Shown in pieces: positions 22,081 through 28,018 of a stretch of 30,424 bases of DNA. Source of the stretch: a virus. The translations under genes were made by a program, and so were the position numbers. Position 1 is the first letter of the stretch; each line of letters opens with the position of its first letter. Under the pieces are notes generated by a model that worked only from the letters and a program-made list of their open reading frames with translations, did not search any database and was not told the origin of the DNA. The stretch covers positions 1 through 30,424 of the IMG/VR virus record IMGVR_UViG_3300025311_000015, one strand, 5' to 3'.

Positions 22081-22394
22081 AATCAAATAGCGTGTCGCGC
22101 ATCCTATCTAAACTGGTTGTCGCCGCGCTACTTGCGGCATCACTATCTGCATTCGCCTCCCCGCGCTGCGACACCTGCCCGCGTGACAGCAATGGTCGCA
22201 TCCAGCGCAGCGCCAGCGCGATAAAAGACTTCAAGCGCACCAACCCATGCCCGGCCACCGGCAAATCGACTGGCCGCTGTTCTGGGTGGGTTGTTGACCA
22301 TCGCATCGCGTTAAAACGTGGTGGCAGCGATACCCCAGATAATCTGCAATGGCAGACCAAGGAAGCGGCGAAAGAAAAGGATCGCTGGGAATAA
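22077..22394 (+). CDS. Exported HNH endonuclease
   Basis: 105 residues. The first ~27 residues form a Sec signal peptide (KLVVAALLAASLSAFA, cut after AFA). The mature protein is an HNH nuclease: DHR at 74-76 (in GWVVDHRIALKRGG), Asn89 in DNLQWQT, and a KEKDRWE end. Four cysteines (31, 34, 58, 68) could be zinc or disulfide pairs. The protein would act in the periplasm. Being coupled to a lipoprotein and the repressor, it would be made in lysogens. It could degrade incoming phage or plasmid DNA during entry. Confidence 0.85.
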   Translation: MKSNSVSRILSKLVVAALLAASLSAFASPRCDTCPRDSNGRIQRSASAIKDFKRTNPCPATGKSTGRCSGWVVDHRIALKRGGSDTPDNLQWQTKEAAKEKDRWE

Positions 22395-22412
22395 TTTACC
22401 AAACCACACACC

Positions 22413-22434
22413 AACCCGCTCCGGCGGGTTTTTT
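22413..22434 (+). terminator. Intrinsic terminator of the repressor-lipoprotein-HNH operon
   Basis: AACCCGC-TCCG-GCGGGTT followed by TTTTAT: perfect 7-bp stem with 4-nt loop. It separates the lysogenic operon from the rightward early promoter at 22489. Confidence 0.88.
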
Positions 22435-22477
22435 ATCGCCCAAAATTCCCCGGCTGGTCGCAGTATAGCAAAAATAT

Positions 22478-22517
22478 ACCGAATACGGTTGACATGATAT
22501 ACCGTATGCGGTAGAGT
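22478..22517 (+). promoter_or_regulatory. Rightward early promoter (PL equivalent) with two operators
   Basis: TTGACA (22489-22494), 17 bp, TAGAGT (22512-22517). Operators ACCGAATACGGT (22478-22489) and ACCGTATGCGGT (22501-22512) overlap the -35 edge and the spacer/-10, exactly as at the leftward promoter, with the same 23-bp period. RNA should start near 22524. The promoter drives recombination genes, cassettes, xis and int. Confidence 0.87.
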
Positions 22518-22523
22518 TCACCC

Positions 22524-22885
22524 ATCCCGTAACTCACCACGGGATACCGGCAGCCCGGCAGCGGCGAACAGAGGATAGAGCGGCACCTCCCAATAGCGTC
22601 AGTCTGAATCGCGGGATGTGAACCAGGATGACTTCGGTGAACCTGGACGGTAGCGAGAACAGTCAGTAGCAGCGATGGCGGATGCAATGAGCGTAGTGGT
22701 TCTACGTCACGCAGCTTAACCAGCTTAACCGCCATCACTACTACTGATTGAAAAGGATGCGGCAACCTTTATCCGCTCGATTGCGGCGCTTTCGTCAGCG
22801 CGCCACCGCTGGAGTAAGACCTGGGCGTTATTGCAGTGTCCACGCTGGTGGAAGGCCAGCACTATAACTATGGGGAGAAATTGCC
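22524..22885 (+). other. Structured, gene-free leader of the rightward early operon
   Basis: About 360 bases with no supportable gene; only frames of 13-36 codons with poor sites. It holds a perfect hairpin at the predicted RNA start (ATCCCGT 22524-22530 with ACGGGAT 22539-22545), a CCAGG...CCTGG hairpin with a TTCG apex (22623-22646), and a long imperfect stem (22664-22681 with 22729-22746, 16 of 18 paired). A repeated AGCTTAACC lies in its loop. It may be an antitermination or regulatory RNA; function unknown. Confidence 0.55.
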
Positions 22886-23203
22886 ATGCAAACAGCCATA
22901 AAAGAAATGCCGGAGCAGCTTGGCGAACCGCTGCGCGACATGTTCAGCACCATATTCGGCCTGCCGGATGTCCCGGCAATGATCCCGGTGGCGCGCGCAA
23001 AAGCCGCACGCAATCGCCGTACCGAGGAATTGGATGAGCTGCGCGACTTCATCGTCGATGCTGATCTGCGCGAATGCAACAAGATCATCGCAAGCCTGAT
23101 CGAGCGCGTATCAACACTCACCGGCTGCGCGTATGGTCTGGAAGATGCGCATGGAGTAATTGCCCGCGAAATATCAATGGAAGATCGTGAGGGGGAATTA
23201 TGA
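22886..23203 (+). CDS. Early-operon protein, unknown
   Basis: 105 residues, ATG at 22886 with GGGGAGAAATTGCC before it. Helical: a conserved-looking N-terminus (MPEQLGEPLRDMFSTIFGLP) with a DVPAMIPVARAKAARN segment, then an acidic-basic helical domain (LRECNKIIASLIERVSTLTG). No motif identified. First translated gene after the leader, so probably an early host-takeover or recombination-associated factor. Stop overlaps the next start as ATGA. Confidence 0.65.
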   Translation: MQTAIKEMPEQLGEPLRDMFSTIFGLPDVPAMIPVARAKAARNRRTEELDELRDFIVDADLRECNKIIASLIERVSTLTGCAYGLEDAHGVIAREISMEDREGEL

Positions 23204-23385
23204 CAATCAACTACGAACCGTGGGCTGAATCTCACGCACCGCAGCGGTTTGAGCGTACCGACCCGACCGGCAGGTGGTCGCCAGTACAGGACGAGATCAC
23301 CGATGAGCCATTCTGGCTTGCAATCGTCGGCGGCGTGGCGGCTGGAATATTCTTCGCCGCAATGCTTTTTTGGGGAATCAGATAA
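23200..23385 (+). CDS. 61-residue membrane protein
   Basis: Polar N-terminal ~38 residues (NYEPWAESHAPQRFERTDPT) followed by a single membrane helix (FWLAIVGGVAAGIFFAAMLF) and WGIR. Start overlaps the preceding stop as ATGA. The bet ribosome site (AAGGAG) overlaps its end. Small early membrane proteins of phages often alter host division or exclude other phages; here the role is unknown. Confidence 0.65.
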   Translation: MTINYEPWAESHAPQRFERTDPTGRWSPVQDEITDEPFWLAIVGGVAAGIFFAAMLFWGIR

Positions 23386-23396
23386 GGAGAAATGCA

Positions 23397-24170
23397 ATGA
23401 GTACAGCACTTGCAACGCTTACCAATAGTTTTGCCGCAAGGTTCGGGCTTGGCGACAACCAAGAAGAGCTTATCACCACGCTCAAGGCGACCGCCTTCAA
23501 GGGTGGCGCTGTTACCGACGCGCAAATGACCGCGCTCATGTTGGTGGCGCAGCAGTACAACCTCAATCCTTGGCTGAAAGAAATCTACGCATTCCCGGAC
23601 AAGGGCGGAATCGTGCCGATTGTCGGTGTTGACGGTTGGTCGCGGATTATGAACGATCACCCGCAATTCGATGGCATGGAGTTTGATCAGGATGATGAAA
23701 AATGCACCTGTATCATTTACCGGAAAGACCGTAGCCATGCAATCAAGGCCACGGAATACATGGCCGAATGCCGCCGTAGTAACGCAGGGCCGTGGCAATC
23801 GCACCCGCGCAGGATGCTCAGGCATAAGGCCATGATTCAATGCGCACGTCTGGCATTTGGATTTGGCGGAATCTACGACCAGGATGAGGCCGAGCGGATT
23901 GTTGAAGGTGGCAACGTAATCGAAGGTTCAGCAACCGCAGTCAAAGAATCTAAACCCGAACGCAAAACCATGACCCTCGCCGACCTGAAAAAGTATTCTA
24001 CCGACAAGATCGACGATGACGGCGTTGTGACTAAATTCAGCCCGAAGAGTCAGATTGAACGTCAAGAAGAGACAGCGCAGAACCTGATCGACTTCCTTTC
24101 GGCGAAGTATGTCATGCCGGAAGATGTGTTGCGTGAAATTCAGTCCTGGGAAAGGAGTGACGCAAATTGA
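23397..24170 (+). CDS. bet: Single-strand annealing protein, Bet/RecT family
   Basis: 257 residues from the ATG at 23397 (AAGGAGAAATGCA before it). Family blocks are AQMTALMLVAQQYNLNPWLK EIYAFPDKGG, then IVPIVGVDGWSRIMNDHPQF DG and the RRMLRHKAMIQCARLAFGFG segment. The C-terminal part is variable and basic, then ends in a helical tail. Bet binds single strands made by the partner exonuclease and anneals them to homologous DNA. The gene is directly followed by that exonuclease (TTGA overlap), a classical SynExo pair. Confidence 0.93.
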   Translation: MSTALATLTNSFAARFGLGDNQEELITTLKATAFKGGAVTDAQMTALMLVAQQYNLNPWLKEIYAFPDKGGIVPIVGVDGWSRIMNDHPQFDGMEFDQDDEKCTCIIYRKDRSHAIKATEYMAECRRSNAGPWQSHPRRMLRHKAMIQCARLAFGFGGIYDQDEAERIVEGGNVIEGSATAVKESKPERKTMTLADLKKYSTDKIDDDGVVTKFSPKSQIERQEETAQNLIDFLSAKYVMPEDVLREIQSWERSDAN

Positions 24171-25810
24171 TTACCATAAACGAAGTCCAGGGCAGCGATG
24201 GCTGGATGAAGGCACGTCAAGGCTGCTTCACCGCATCCGAACTGTCCGCCGCCGCAGGGCTATCGAAGTACATGAGCCGCACCGACCTGCTCAAACAGAA
24301 GGCTACCGGCATCACACCGGACATTGACAGCAACACTCAGGCGCTGTTCAACAAAGGCCACGCCGCCGAAGATGCCGCGCGCGCAATCGCGGAAGAAATC
24401 ATCGGCGATGATCTGTCGCCAGTCACCGGCATGATTGACGTTCAAGGTATGAAGCTGTTGGCCTCATTCGACGGAATAACATTCGGCGGCGATACTATCT
24501 GGGAACATAAGTTGTGGTCTCAGTCGCTCGCAGAGGCTATTCGCGGGGGAGAAATTGACCAGCACTACATGTTGCAAATCCATCAGCAGATGTTGGTATC
24601 TGGTGCAAAGTGGTGCCTGTTTATGACATCTGACGGCACGGAAAAGAACATGGAATATATGACCATTGACGCTCCGCAATCTTTCGACAATATCATTGCA
24701 ATCTGGAATCAGTTTGCGATTGATCTTGTTGGGTATCAGCACGTCGCGCCGGTAGAAAAGCCGCAAGCCGCACCAATCAAGGACTTGCCCGCAATCATCA
24801 TCACGTCGGCAGGTTCGTTATCTGTGGAAACGAACTTTGGTCAATGGGAGGTCGCCCTGCGTGAATTCATTGCCAAGATTCCTGAAAAGCCGTCTACCGA
24901 TCAAGAATTCGCCGACTGCAAGGCGGCTGTCGCGGCCTTCAAGAAAGCCGAGGCTGCGCTTGATGCTGAGGAAACGAGGGTTTTGTCGATGGTGCCGTCC
25001 GTAGATGAAATGAAGCGCCATAAAAAACTGCTGCGCGATTTATCGAGCACCACCAGGCTCGCGCTGGAAAAGCTGGTTGTGCGGCGCGACATCGAAGTGA
25101 AGACCGAAATCATGCAGGCCGGAAAGGACGCGCTGGCAGCACACATCGCTGGACTGAACAAGCGACTCGCCACTGTGCAGATGCCGCCTGTCGCCGCCGA
25201 TTTCGCGGAGGCTATCAAGAGTAAGCGTAACCTGGAGAACATGCGCGGTGCCGTGGCTGATCTAGTGGCCGCGAAGAAGATCGAGAGCAATGAGATCGCC
25301 GACAAAATCGACGCGAACATCAAAAAACTGGACGCTGCCAAGGAGCATAACTTCCTCTTCAATGACCGCGCCGCGCTGGTTATGAAAGCGGCTGACGATT
25401 TGGCATTGGTAATCAAAATGCGGATCGCCGAGCACCAGCAAGCCGAAGCCGCCAAGGCCGAAGCTCAGCGCGCAGCAATACAAGCCGAGGAGGAGCGCAA
25501 AGCCACCGCCAAGGCGCAGACCGAGGCTGCGGCTATCCTTGCCGCAGAACTGGCAAAGCAAGTGGCGGAAGAGGCGAGGGCGCGCGTTGACGTAGAAATG
25601 GAAGCCCTCAAGCCTGCAATCAAGTCTGGAACCAGGGCGTGGGCAGGCATTGATGCGCAGGAGCTTCGTGCGGACCGCCAAATTACCCCACCAATCCGCC
25701 CGGATGCCAAAGAAATCATCGAGACATTGCAAGATGTGTTTGGCGTGTCATACGGGACTGCTTGTGACTGGATACTTGAGGTGGCGGAGAATTTGCGAGT
25801 GTCAGCATGA
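24167..25810 (+). CDS. YqaJ / lambda-Exo-type exonuclease with long coiled-coil extension
   Basis: 547 residues from a TTG at 24167 (AAAGGAGTGACGCAAA before it), overlapping the bet stop as TTGA. Residues 1-200 are the nuclease: SDGWMKARQGCFTASE, Glu68 in the KGHAAEDAARAIAEE helix, Asp102 in ASFDG, Glu113-x-Lys115 in WEHKLW, and QIHQQM near 137-142, matching the PD-(D/E)xK set of lambda Exo. Residues ~220-500 are an added, strongly helical coiled-coil region (AAKAEAQRAAIQAEEERKAT), resembling the DUF1351-type phage proteins. The last ~45 residues form a small helical domain. The fusion is more than twice lambda Exo's 226 residues. It may organise loading of Bet. Confidence 0.85.
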   Translation: MITINEVQGSDGWMKARQGCFTASELSAAAGLSKYMSRTDLLKQKATGITPDIDSNTQALFNKGHAAEDAARAIAEEIIGDDLSPVTGMIDVQGMKLLASFDGITFGGDTIWEHKLWSQSLAEAIRGGEIDQHYMLQIHQQMLVSGAKWCLFMTSDGTEKNMEYMTIDAPQSFDNIIAIWNQFAIDLVGYQHVAPVEKPQAAPIKDLPAIIITSAGSLSVETNFGQWEVALREFIAKIPEKPSTDQEFADCKAAVAAFKKAEAALDAEETRVLSMVPSVDEMKRHKKLLRDLSSTTRLALEKLVVRRDIEVKTEIMQAGKDALAAHIAGLNKRLATVQMPPVAADFAEAIKSKRNLENMRGAVADLVAAKKIESNEIADKIDANIKKLDAAKEHNFLFNDRAALVMKAADDLALVIKMRIAEHQQAEAAKAEAQRAAIQAEEERKATAKAQTEAAAILAAELAKQVAEEARARVDVEMEALKPAIKSGTRAWAGIDAQELRADRQITPPIRPDAKEIIETLQDVFGVSYGTACDWILEVAENLRVSA

Positions 25811-26145
25811 GAGCGCTTTTGGAGTCCGAGTTGAACGGCGGGTTGGGGGTCTGGATACCCATCACCGAGAGCCTGCCAGAAAGCGGAAAACCAGTGCTTG
25901 TAGCGTGCGGGAAAAAGGTGCTGCGCGCCGCCCACGCCGGGAAGTTTGCGCTGGACGAGGAGAACTGGGGCTGGTGGAACGATGGGGATGGTGCGGACTA
26001 CAACGAGTCGAACGACACGACGTACTGGCCGGAGGGATGGTACGAATGGAACGAGTACGAGGACTGCCATTGGGCGCTGGATAATGAGCCGACTCATTGG
26101 ATGCCATTGCCGGAGACCCCCAACGTAGAAATAACCGGCGGCTGA
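25807..26145 (+). CDS. DUF551-like protein, first cassette of the attC array
   Basis: 112 residues as read from the ATG at 25807 (overlapping the nuclease stop as ATGA). The domain really begins at about residue 15 (VWIPITESLPESGKPVLVAC) and ends with THWMPLPETP, the two ends of DUF551. The cassette boundary GTTGGGGGTCT (25842-25852) falls after residue 12, so the first residues come from the flanking half site; a TTG at 25843 is a possible original start. The gene runs into site S1 at its 3' end. DUF551 proteins are common small phage proteins of unknown function. Confidence 0.75.
   Translation: MRALLESELNGGLGVWIPITESLPESGKPVLVACGKKVLRAAHAGKFALDEENWGWWNDGDGADYNESNDTTYWPEGWYEWNEYEDCHWALDNEPTHWMPLPETPNVEITGG
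25811..25848 (-). repeat. Half attC-like site S0 at the left edge of the array
   Basis: Read on the minus strand, after the core CCCCAAC come CCGCCGTTCAACTCGGACTC and CAAAAGCGC, which match the left arm and loop of the intact sites. The matching right arm is absent and replaced by the end of the nuclease gene. It marks the edge of the cassette block. Confidence 0.45.
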
Positions 26146-26175
26146 AAGCCGTCCGCGTTGATTGACGGGTTATGC
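26118..26175 (-). repeat. attC-type recombination site S1
   Basis: Left core CCCCAAC, right core GTTATGC. Inner arms AATAACCGGCGGC and GCCGTCCGCGTTGATT pair imperfectly, with one unpaired G in GTTGATT relative to AATAAC. The left core and flank (AGACCCCCAAC) is an 11-bp inverted copy of GTTGGGGGTCT at 25842; the right one (GTTATGCCCC) matches S2. Confidence 0.85.
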
Positions 26176-26211
26176 CCCGTCTTTCGATGGAAATATATTT
26201 TGATTTAGGTA

Positions 26212-26239
26212 TTGACTTTAATTCAAATAGGACTATACT
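26212..26239 (+). promoter_or_regulatory. Cassette-borne sigma70 promoter
   Basis: TTGACT (26212-26217), 16 bp, TATACT (26234-26239), in an AT-rich stretch within the second cassette. It would give a ~45-base leader before the ATG at 26289, which has AAAGGAGAATCAAA. A promoter inside a cassette allows expression in the silent prophage and sets the plus strand as coding. Confidence 0.75.
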
Positions 26240-26288
26240 TCTTTCAACGGTGAGCGATTGGCGCAAACCAAAAAAAAGGAGAATCAAA

Positions 26289-26441
26289 ATGGACACCACA
26301 AAATTAGTTTACGGAGTTTTGAACACCCGCACAGGATCAATAATTGCCGCGTTTCTTTTGAGCACTGACGCGCAGAAATACATTGATACCCTACACGCCA
26401 GAGAAGGTGTTCATGGCGCTCAATATGAAATTGTGCAATGA
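26289..26441 (+). CDS. 50-residue cassette protein, unknown
   Basis: MDTTKLVYGVLNTRTGSIIA followed by AFLLSTDAQKYIDTLHAREG and VHGAQYEIVQ. ATG at 26289 has a strong ribosome site and its own promoter (26212-26239). Small alpha/beta protein without known motifs. It overlaps the next gene by ATGA and the two form one cassette. An antitoxin-toxin pair was considered but nothing in the sequence shows it. Confidence 0.75.
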   Translation: MDTTKLVYGVLNTRTGSIIAAFLLSTDAQKYIDTLHAREGVHGAQYEIVQ

Positions 26442-26626
26442 GCGGCGGGGAACGTAAAGGAGCGGGCCGCAAGCCCGCGCCTACGGAACTGAAAAAGATT
26501 CCGGTGGGAATGAAGTTGCCCCGCTGGCTGGTGGAATGGATGCGCGCCCAGCCGGAAAGCCAAGCTGTGCTGATCGAAGATGCCTTAAAACGGCGGCACA
26601 AATTGAAACCGCCCGAAGGGGCATAA
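26438..26626 (+). CDS. Cassette protein with basic start and RHH-like helix region
   Basis: 62 residues. The N-terminus is basic and AGRKPAP-like (GGERKGAGRKPAPTELKKIP). Then comes VGMKLPRWLVEWMRAQPESQ and AVLIEDALKRRHKL, a strand-helix-helix pattern like small ribbon-helix-helix proteins found in phages. The stop TAA lies inside the core of site S2, so the cassette ends with the gene. It probably binds DNA; partner of the 50-residue protein. Confidence 0.72.
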   Translation: MSGGERKGAGRKPAPTELKKIPVGMKLPRWLVEWMRAQPESQAVLIEDALKRRHKLKPPEGA

Positions 26627-26683
26627 CGTCTGAATTAAGGGGCGCGCTTCAGCGCGTCCCTCTTGAATGATGGGTTCGACACC
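26618..26683 (-). repeat. attC-type recombination site S2
   Basis: Left GGGGCATAAC (10-bp inverted copy of the right end of S1), right GTTCGACACC (inverted copy of the left end of S3). Arms ATTAAGGGGCGCGC and GCGCGTCCCTCTTGAAT form a hairpin with loop TTCA and an unpaired G in CTTGAAT. The stop codon of the preceding gene lies in the left core. Confidence 0.88.
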
Positions 26684-26717
26684 GCCCTTTGATGCGTGTC
26701 ACAACAGGAGAAACAAA

Positions 26718-26912
26718 ATGCTTAAAAACTACCGCAAGAAGAATGTTCAACCGATGCGCCCTTATGAACCCGGTGAGGACATGACGGGCATATCTGTGAA
26801 CAAGGAAGACACTCCAGAACTCGGAGGGATGATTGCTATAAATCCTGCCAACGGAGAAGACCGATGGTATGTTGCAAAGCAATTTTTCGAGGATAACTAC
26901 GTCGAGGCGTGA
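26718..26912 (+). CDS. 64-residue phage-type cassette protein
   Basis: MLKNYRKKNVQPMRPYEPGE, then DMTGISVNKEDTPELGGMIA and INPANGEDRWYVAKQFFEDN. ATG at 26718 with CAGGAGAAACAAA before it, 35 bp inside the cassette. Small proteins with this plan (YRKK, MRPY.PGEDM.GIS, GGMIA.NP.N, WYV) are found in early regions of tailed phages. Function unknown. It has no promoter of its own in the short gap to S2, so it relies on upstream transcription. Confidence 0.78.
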   Translation: MLKNYRKKNVQPMRPYEPGEDMTGISVNKEDTPELGGMIAINPANGEDRWYVAKQFFEDNYVEA

Positions 26913-26913
26913 A

Positions 26914-26983
26914 GGTGTCGAACGTTTGAAATGAGGGGCAGCGCCGCTTTTGCGCTGTCCCGCTCGATTGATGGGTTGTGCGT
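26914..26983 (-). repeat. attC-type recombination site S3
   Basis: Left GGTGTCGAAC (matches S2 right end over 10 bp), right GTTGTGCGT (matches S4 left end over 9 bp). Arms AATGAGGGGCAGCGC and GCGCTGTCCCGCTCGATT pair around CGCTTTT, with an unpaired G in CTCGATT. Confidence 0.9.
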
Positions 26984-27006
26984 ATCGTAACTACGGAGAG
27001 ACAAGA

Positions 27007-27345
27007 ATGGAAACGACATTTGAAAAACTGCCAGCCGTTGCCGGTTCTGTGGCGTGCCTGACATGTGGATGTGGGGCGCGAAGTGACTTGCACTTGGAGC
27101 GAACGATTGCCGTTGGATTCGGAAGCTCCGGATACAGCCGAGACGGAGAAACGCTGTGGGATGAAGGGCAAACCGAGGAAGGGGAAGAAAAGTTTCCAAC
27201 CGTTGCTGATGTTGAGGCGCTGGCGTTGGAAGACCCGAACCACGACTGGCGAATTTTCTTCTTCGCTCCGTTGTATGAATCGGAGTACCAGCGGCAAGGC
27301 AGCGGCGTATGGGTACTGATTAGCAAAGGCGATGGTTTTGCTTGA
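27007..27345 (+). CDS. Acidic cassette protein with Cys cluster
   Basis: 112 residues from the ATG at 27007 (CGGAGAGACAAGA before it). An N-terminal VACLTCGCGARSDLHLE has three closely spaced Cys, possibly half of a metal site. A middle segment (SRDGETLWDEGQTEEGEEKF) is very acidic, and the C-terminus is alpha/beta (DWRIFFFAPLYESEYQRQGS, then GVWVLISKGDGFA). Its last codons lie next to S4. It resembles small phage or plasmid proteins of unknown function; acidity could suggest DNA mimicry, not demonstrated. Confidence 0.75.
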   Translation: METTFEKLPAVAGSVACLTCGCGARSDLHLERTIAVGFGSSGYSRDGETLWDEGQTEEGEEKFPTVADVEALALEDPNHDWRIFFFAPLYESEYQRQGSGVWVLISKGDGFA

Positions 27346-27346
27346 G

Positions 27347-27417
27347 ACGCACAACGTGGAGTTAAGGTCGCCTTCGCCGCCTTTGGCGAAGGTCGCGCCT
27401 TGAACGTAAAGTTAGAA
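27347..27417 (-). repeat. attC-type recombination site S4
   Basis: Left ACGCACAAC (9-bp inverted copy of S3 right end), right GTTAGAA (matches S5 left end). Arms GTTAAGGTCGCCTTCGCC and GGCGAAGGTCGCGCCTTGAAC pair around GCCTTT with the unpaired G in CTTGAAC. Its minus-strand form (CGTTCAAG...CTTAACTC) is very close to classical class 1 integron attC sites. Confidence 0.9.
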
Positions 27418-27438
27418 ATCAACCTCAACGGAGCAAAT

Positions 27439-27765
27439 ATGCCAACAAAAATGCAAAATGAAAACAAGACTATCTTTGGATTAACAAATCCAGGGGACTT
27501 TGCATTTGATGGATGGGTTACAGATACTTTGAGTCCAACAGGATTTAGCCCAACTAGATTGGTTTTCTTAAACCCACATTGCAGATTTAATCAATGCTCA
27601 GTCAATATAACTCGCGGTGAAGCACAATCTGGGGTTGCTCATCACTGGGACGGAAATTTGGAGAAGCCTACTATAACACCGAGTATTGGATGTAAAGAAC
27701 GGCCTTGGCCTAGAATGCGTTGCGAGTGGCACGGGCATATTACCAACGGGGAAATACTGCCGTGA
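27439..27765 (+). CDS. DUF6527-like cassette protein
   Basis: 108 residues from the ATG at 27439 (CGGAGCAAAT before it). The C-terminal half has NPHCRFNQCSVNITRGEAQS and EKPTITPSIGC, then RCEWHGHITNGEILP. The PTxxPSI and C.WHG.I.NGE pieces fit the DUF6527 family of small phage proteins with Cys/His clusters. The gene is AT-richer than the phage core. Family assignment moderate, function unknown. Confidence 0.72.
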   Translation: MPTKMQNENKTIFGLTNPGDFAFDGWVTDTLSPTGFSPTRLVFLNPHCRFNQCSVNITRGEAQSGVAHHWDGNLEKPTITPSIGCKERPWPRMRCEWHGHITNGEILP

Positions 27766-27766
27766 C

Positions 27767-27830
27767 TTCTAACGTGGAGCTAAGGGGCTGCGCGCTTTTG
27801 CGCAGTCCCGCTTGAGCGGAAAGTTAGGCA
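27767..27830 (-). repeat. attC-type recombination site S5
   Basis: Left TTCTAAC (7-bp inverted copy of S4 right end), right GTTAGGCA (matches the S6 core over 8 bp). Arms GCTAAGGGGCTGCGC and GCGCAGTCCCGCTTGAGC pair around GCTTTT with the unpaired G in CTTGAGC. The right core GTTAGGC is the commonest integron core sequence. Confidence 0.92.
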
Positions 27831-27847
27831 TTTTAACTGGAGAAAAT

Positions 27848-28018
27848 ATGTTTATGAAAAAATTTAGCAATTGGATAGTTGCACTTAAATTGAAATATGC
27901 TTTTCGATGGATCGAAGGTCGTGGATTATCTGTGGTTCGAATCGTCGAAAGAGCGGGAACACAATACATTGTTGCACAAGATGGAGCGTTTCATAAAATT
28001 GGGAAGCGCAGTGCCTAA
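27848..28018 (+). CDS. 56-residue basic cassette protein
   Basis: MFMKKFSNWIVALKLKYAFR, then WIEGRGLSVVRIVERAGTQY and IVAQDGAFHKIGKRSA. ATG at 27848 with CTGGAGAAAAT before it. A basic amphipathic N-terminal helix precedes a small beta sheet. The stop TAA lies inside the S6 core. AT-rich like the previous cassette. Function unknown. Confidence 0.7.
   Translation: MFMKKFSNWIVALKLKYAFRWIEGRGLSVVRIVERAGTQYIVAQDGAFHKIGKRSA

Noticed and set aside
22433-22765. Minus-strand frame of 110 codons across the early promoter and leader
   Set aside because: It overlaps the strong promoter, operators and terminator, lacks a ribosome site and looks like random sequence.
22756-22866. 36-codon plus-strand frame (MRQPLSARLRRFRQRATAGV...) in the leader
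   Set aside because: The purine stretch directly abuts the ATG with no spacing, composition is Arg-rich shadow-like, and it overlaps no neighbour.
26289-26626. Toxin-antitoxin pair in the second cassette
   Set aside because: Overlap, small size and promoter fit, but neither protein shows a known toxin motif; kept as an open possibility only.
26118-27830. CRISPR-like array reading of the five spaced repeats
   Set aside because: Spacing is 240-460 bp, repeats vary in sequence and contain genes between them; the core-matching rule fits cassettes, not CRISPR.
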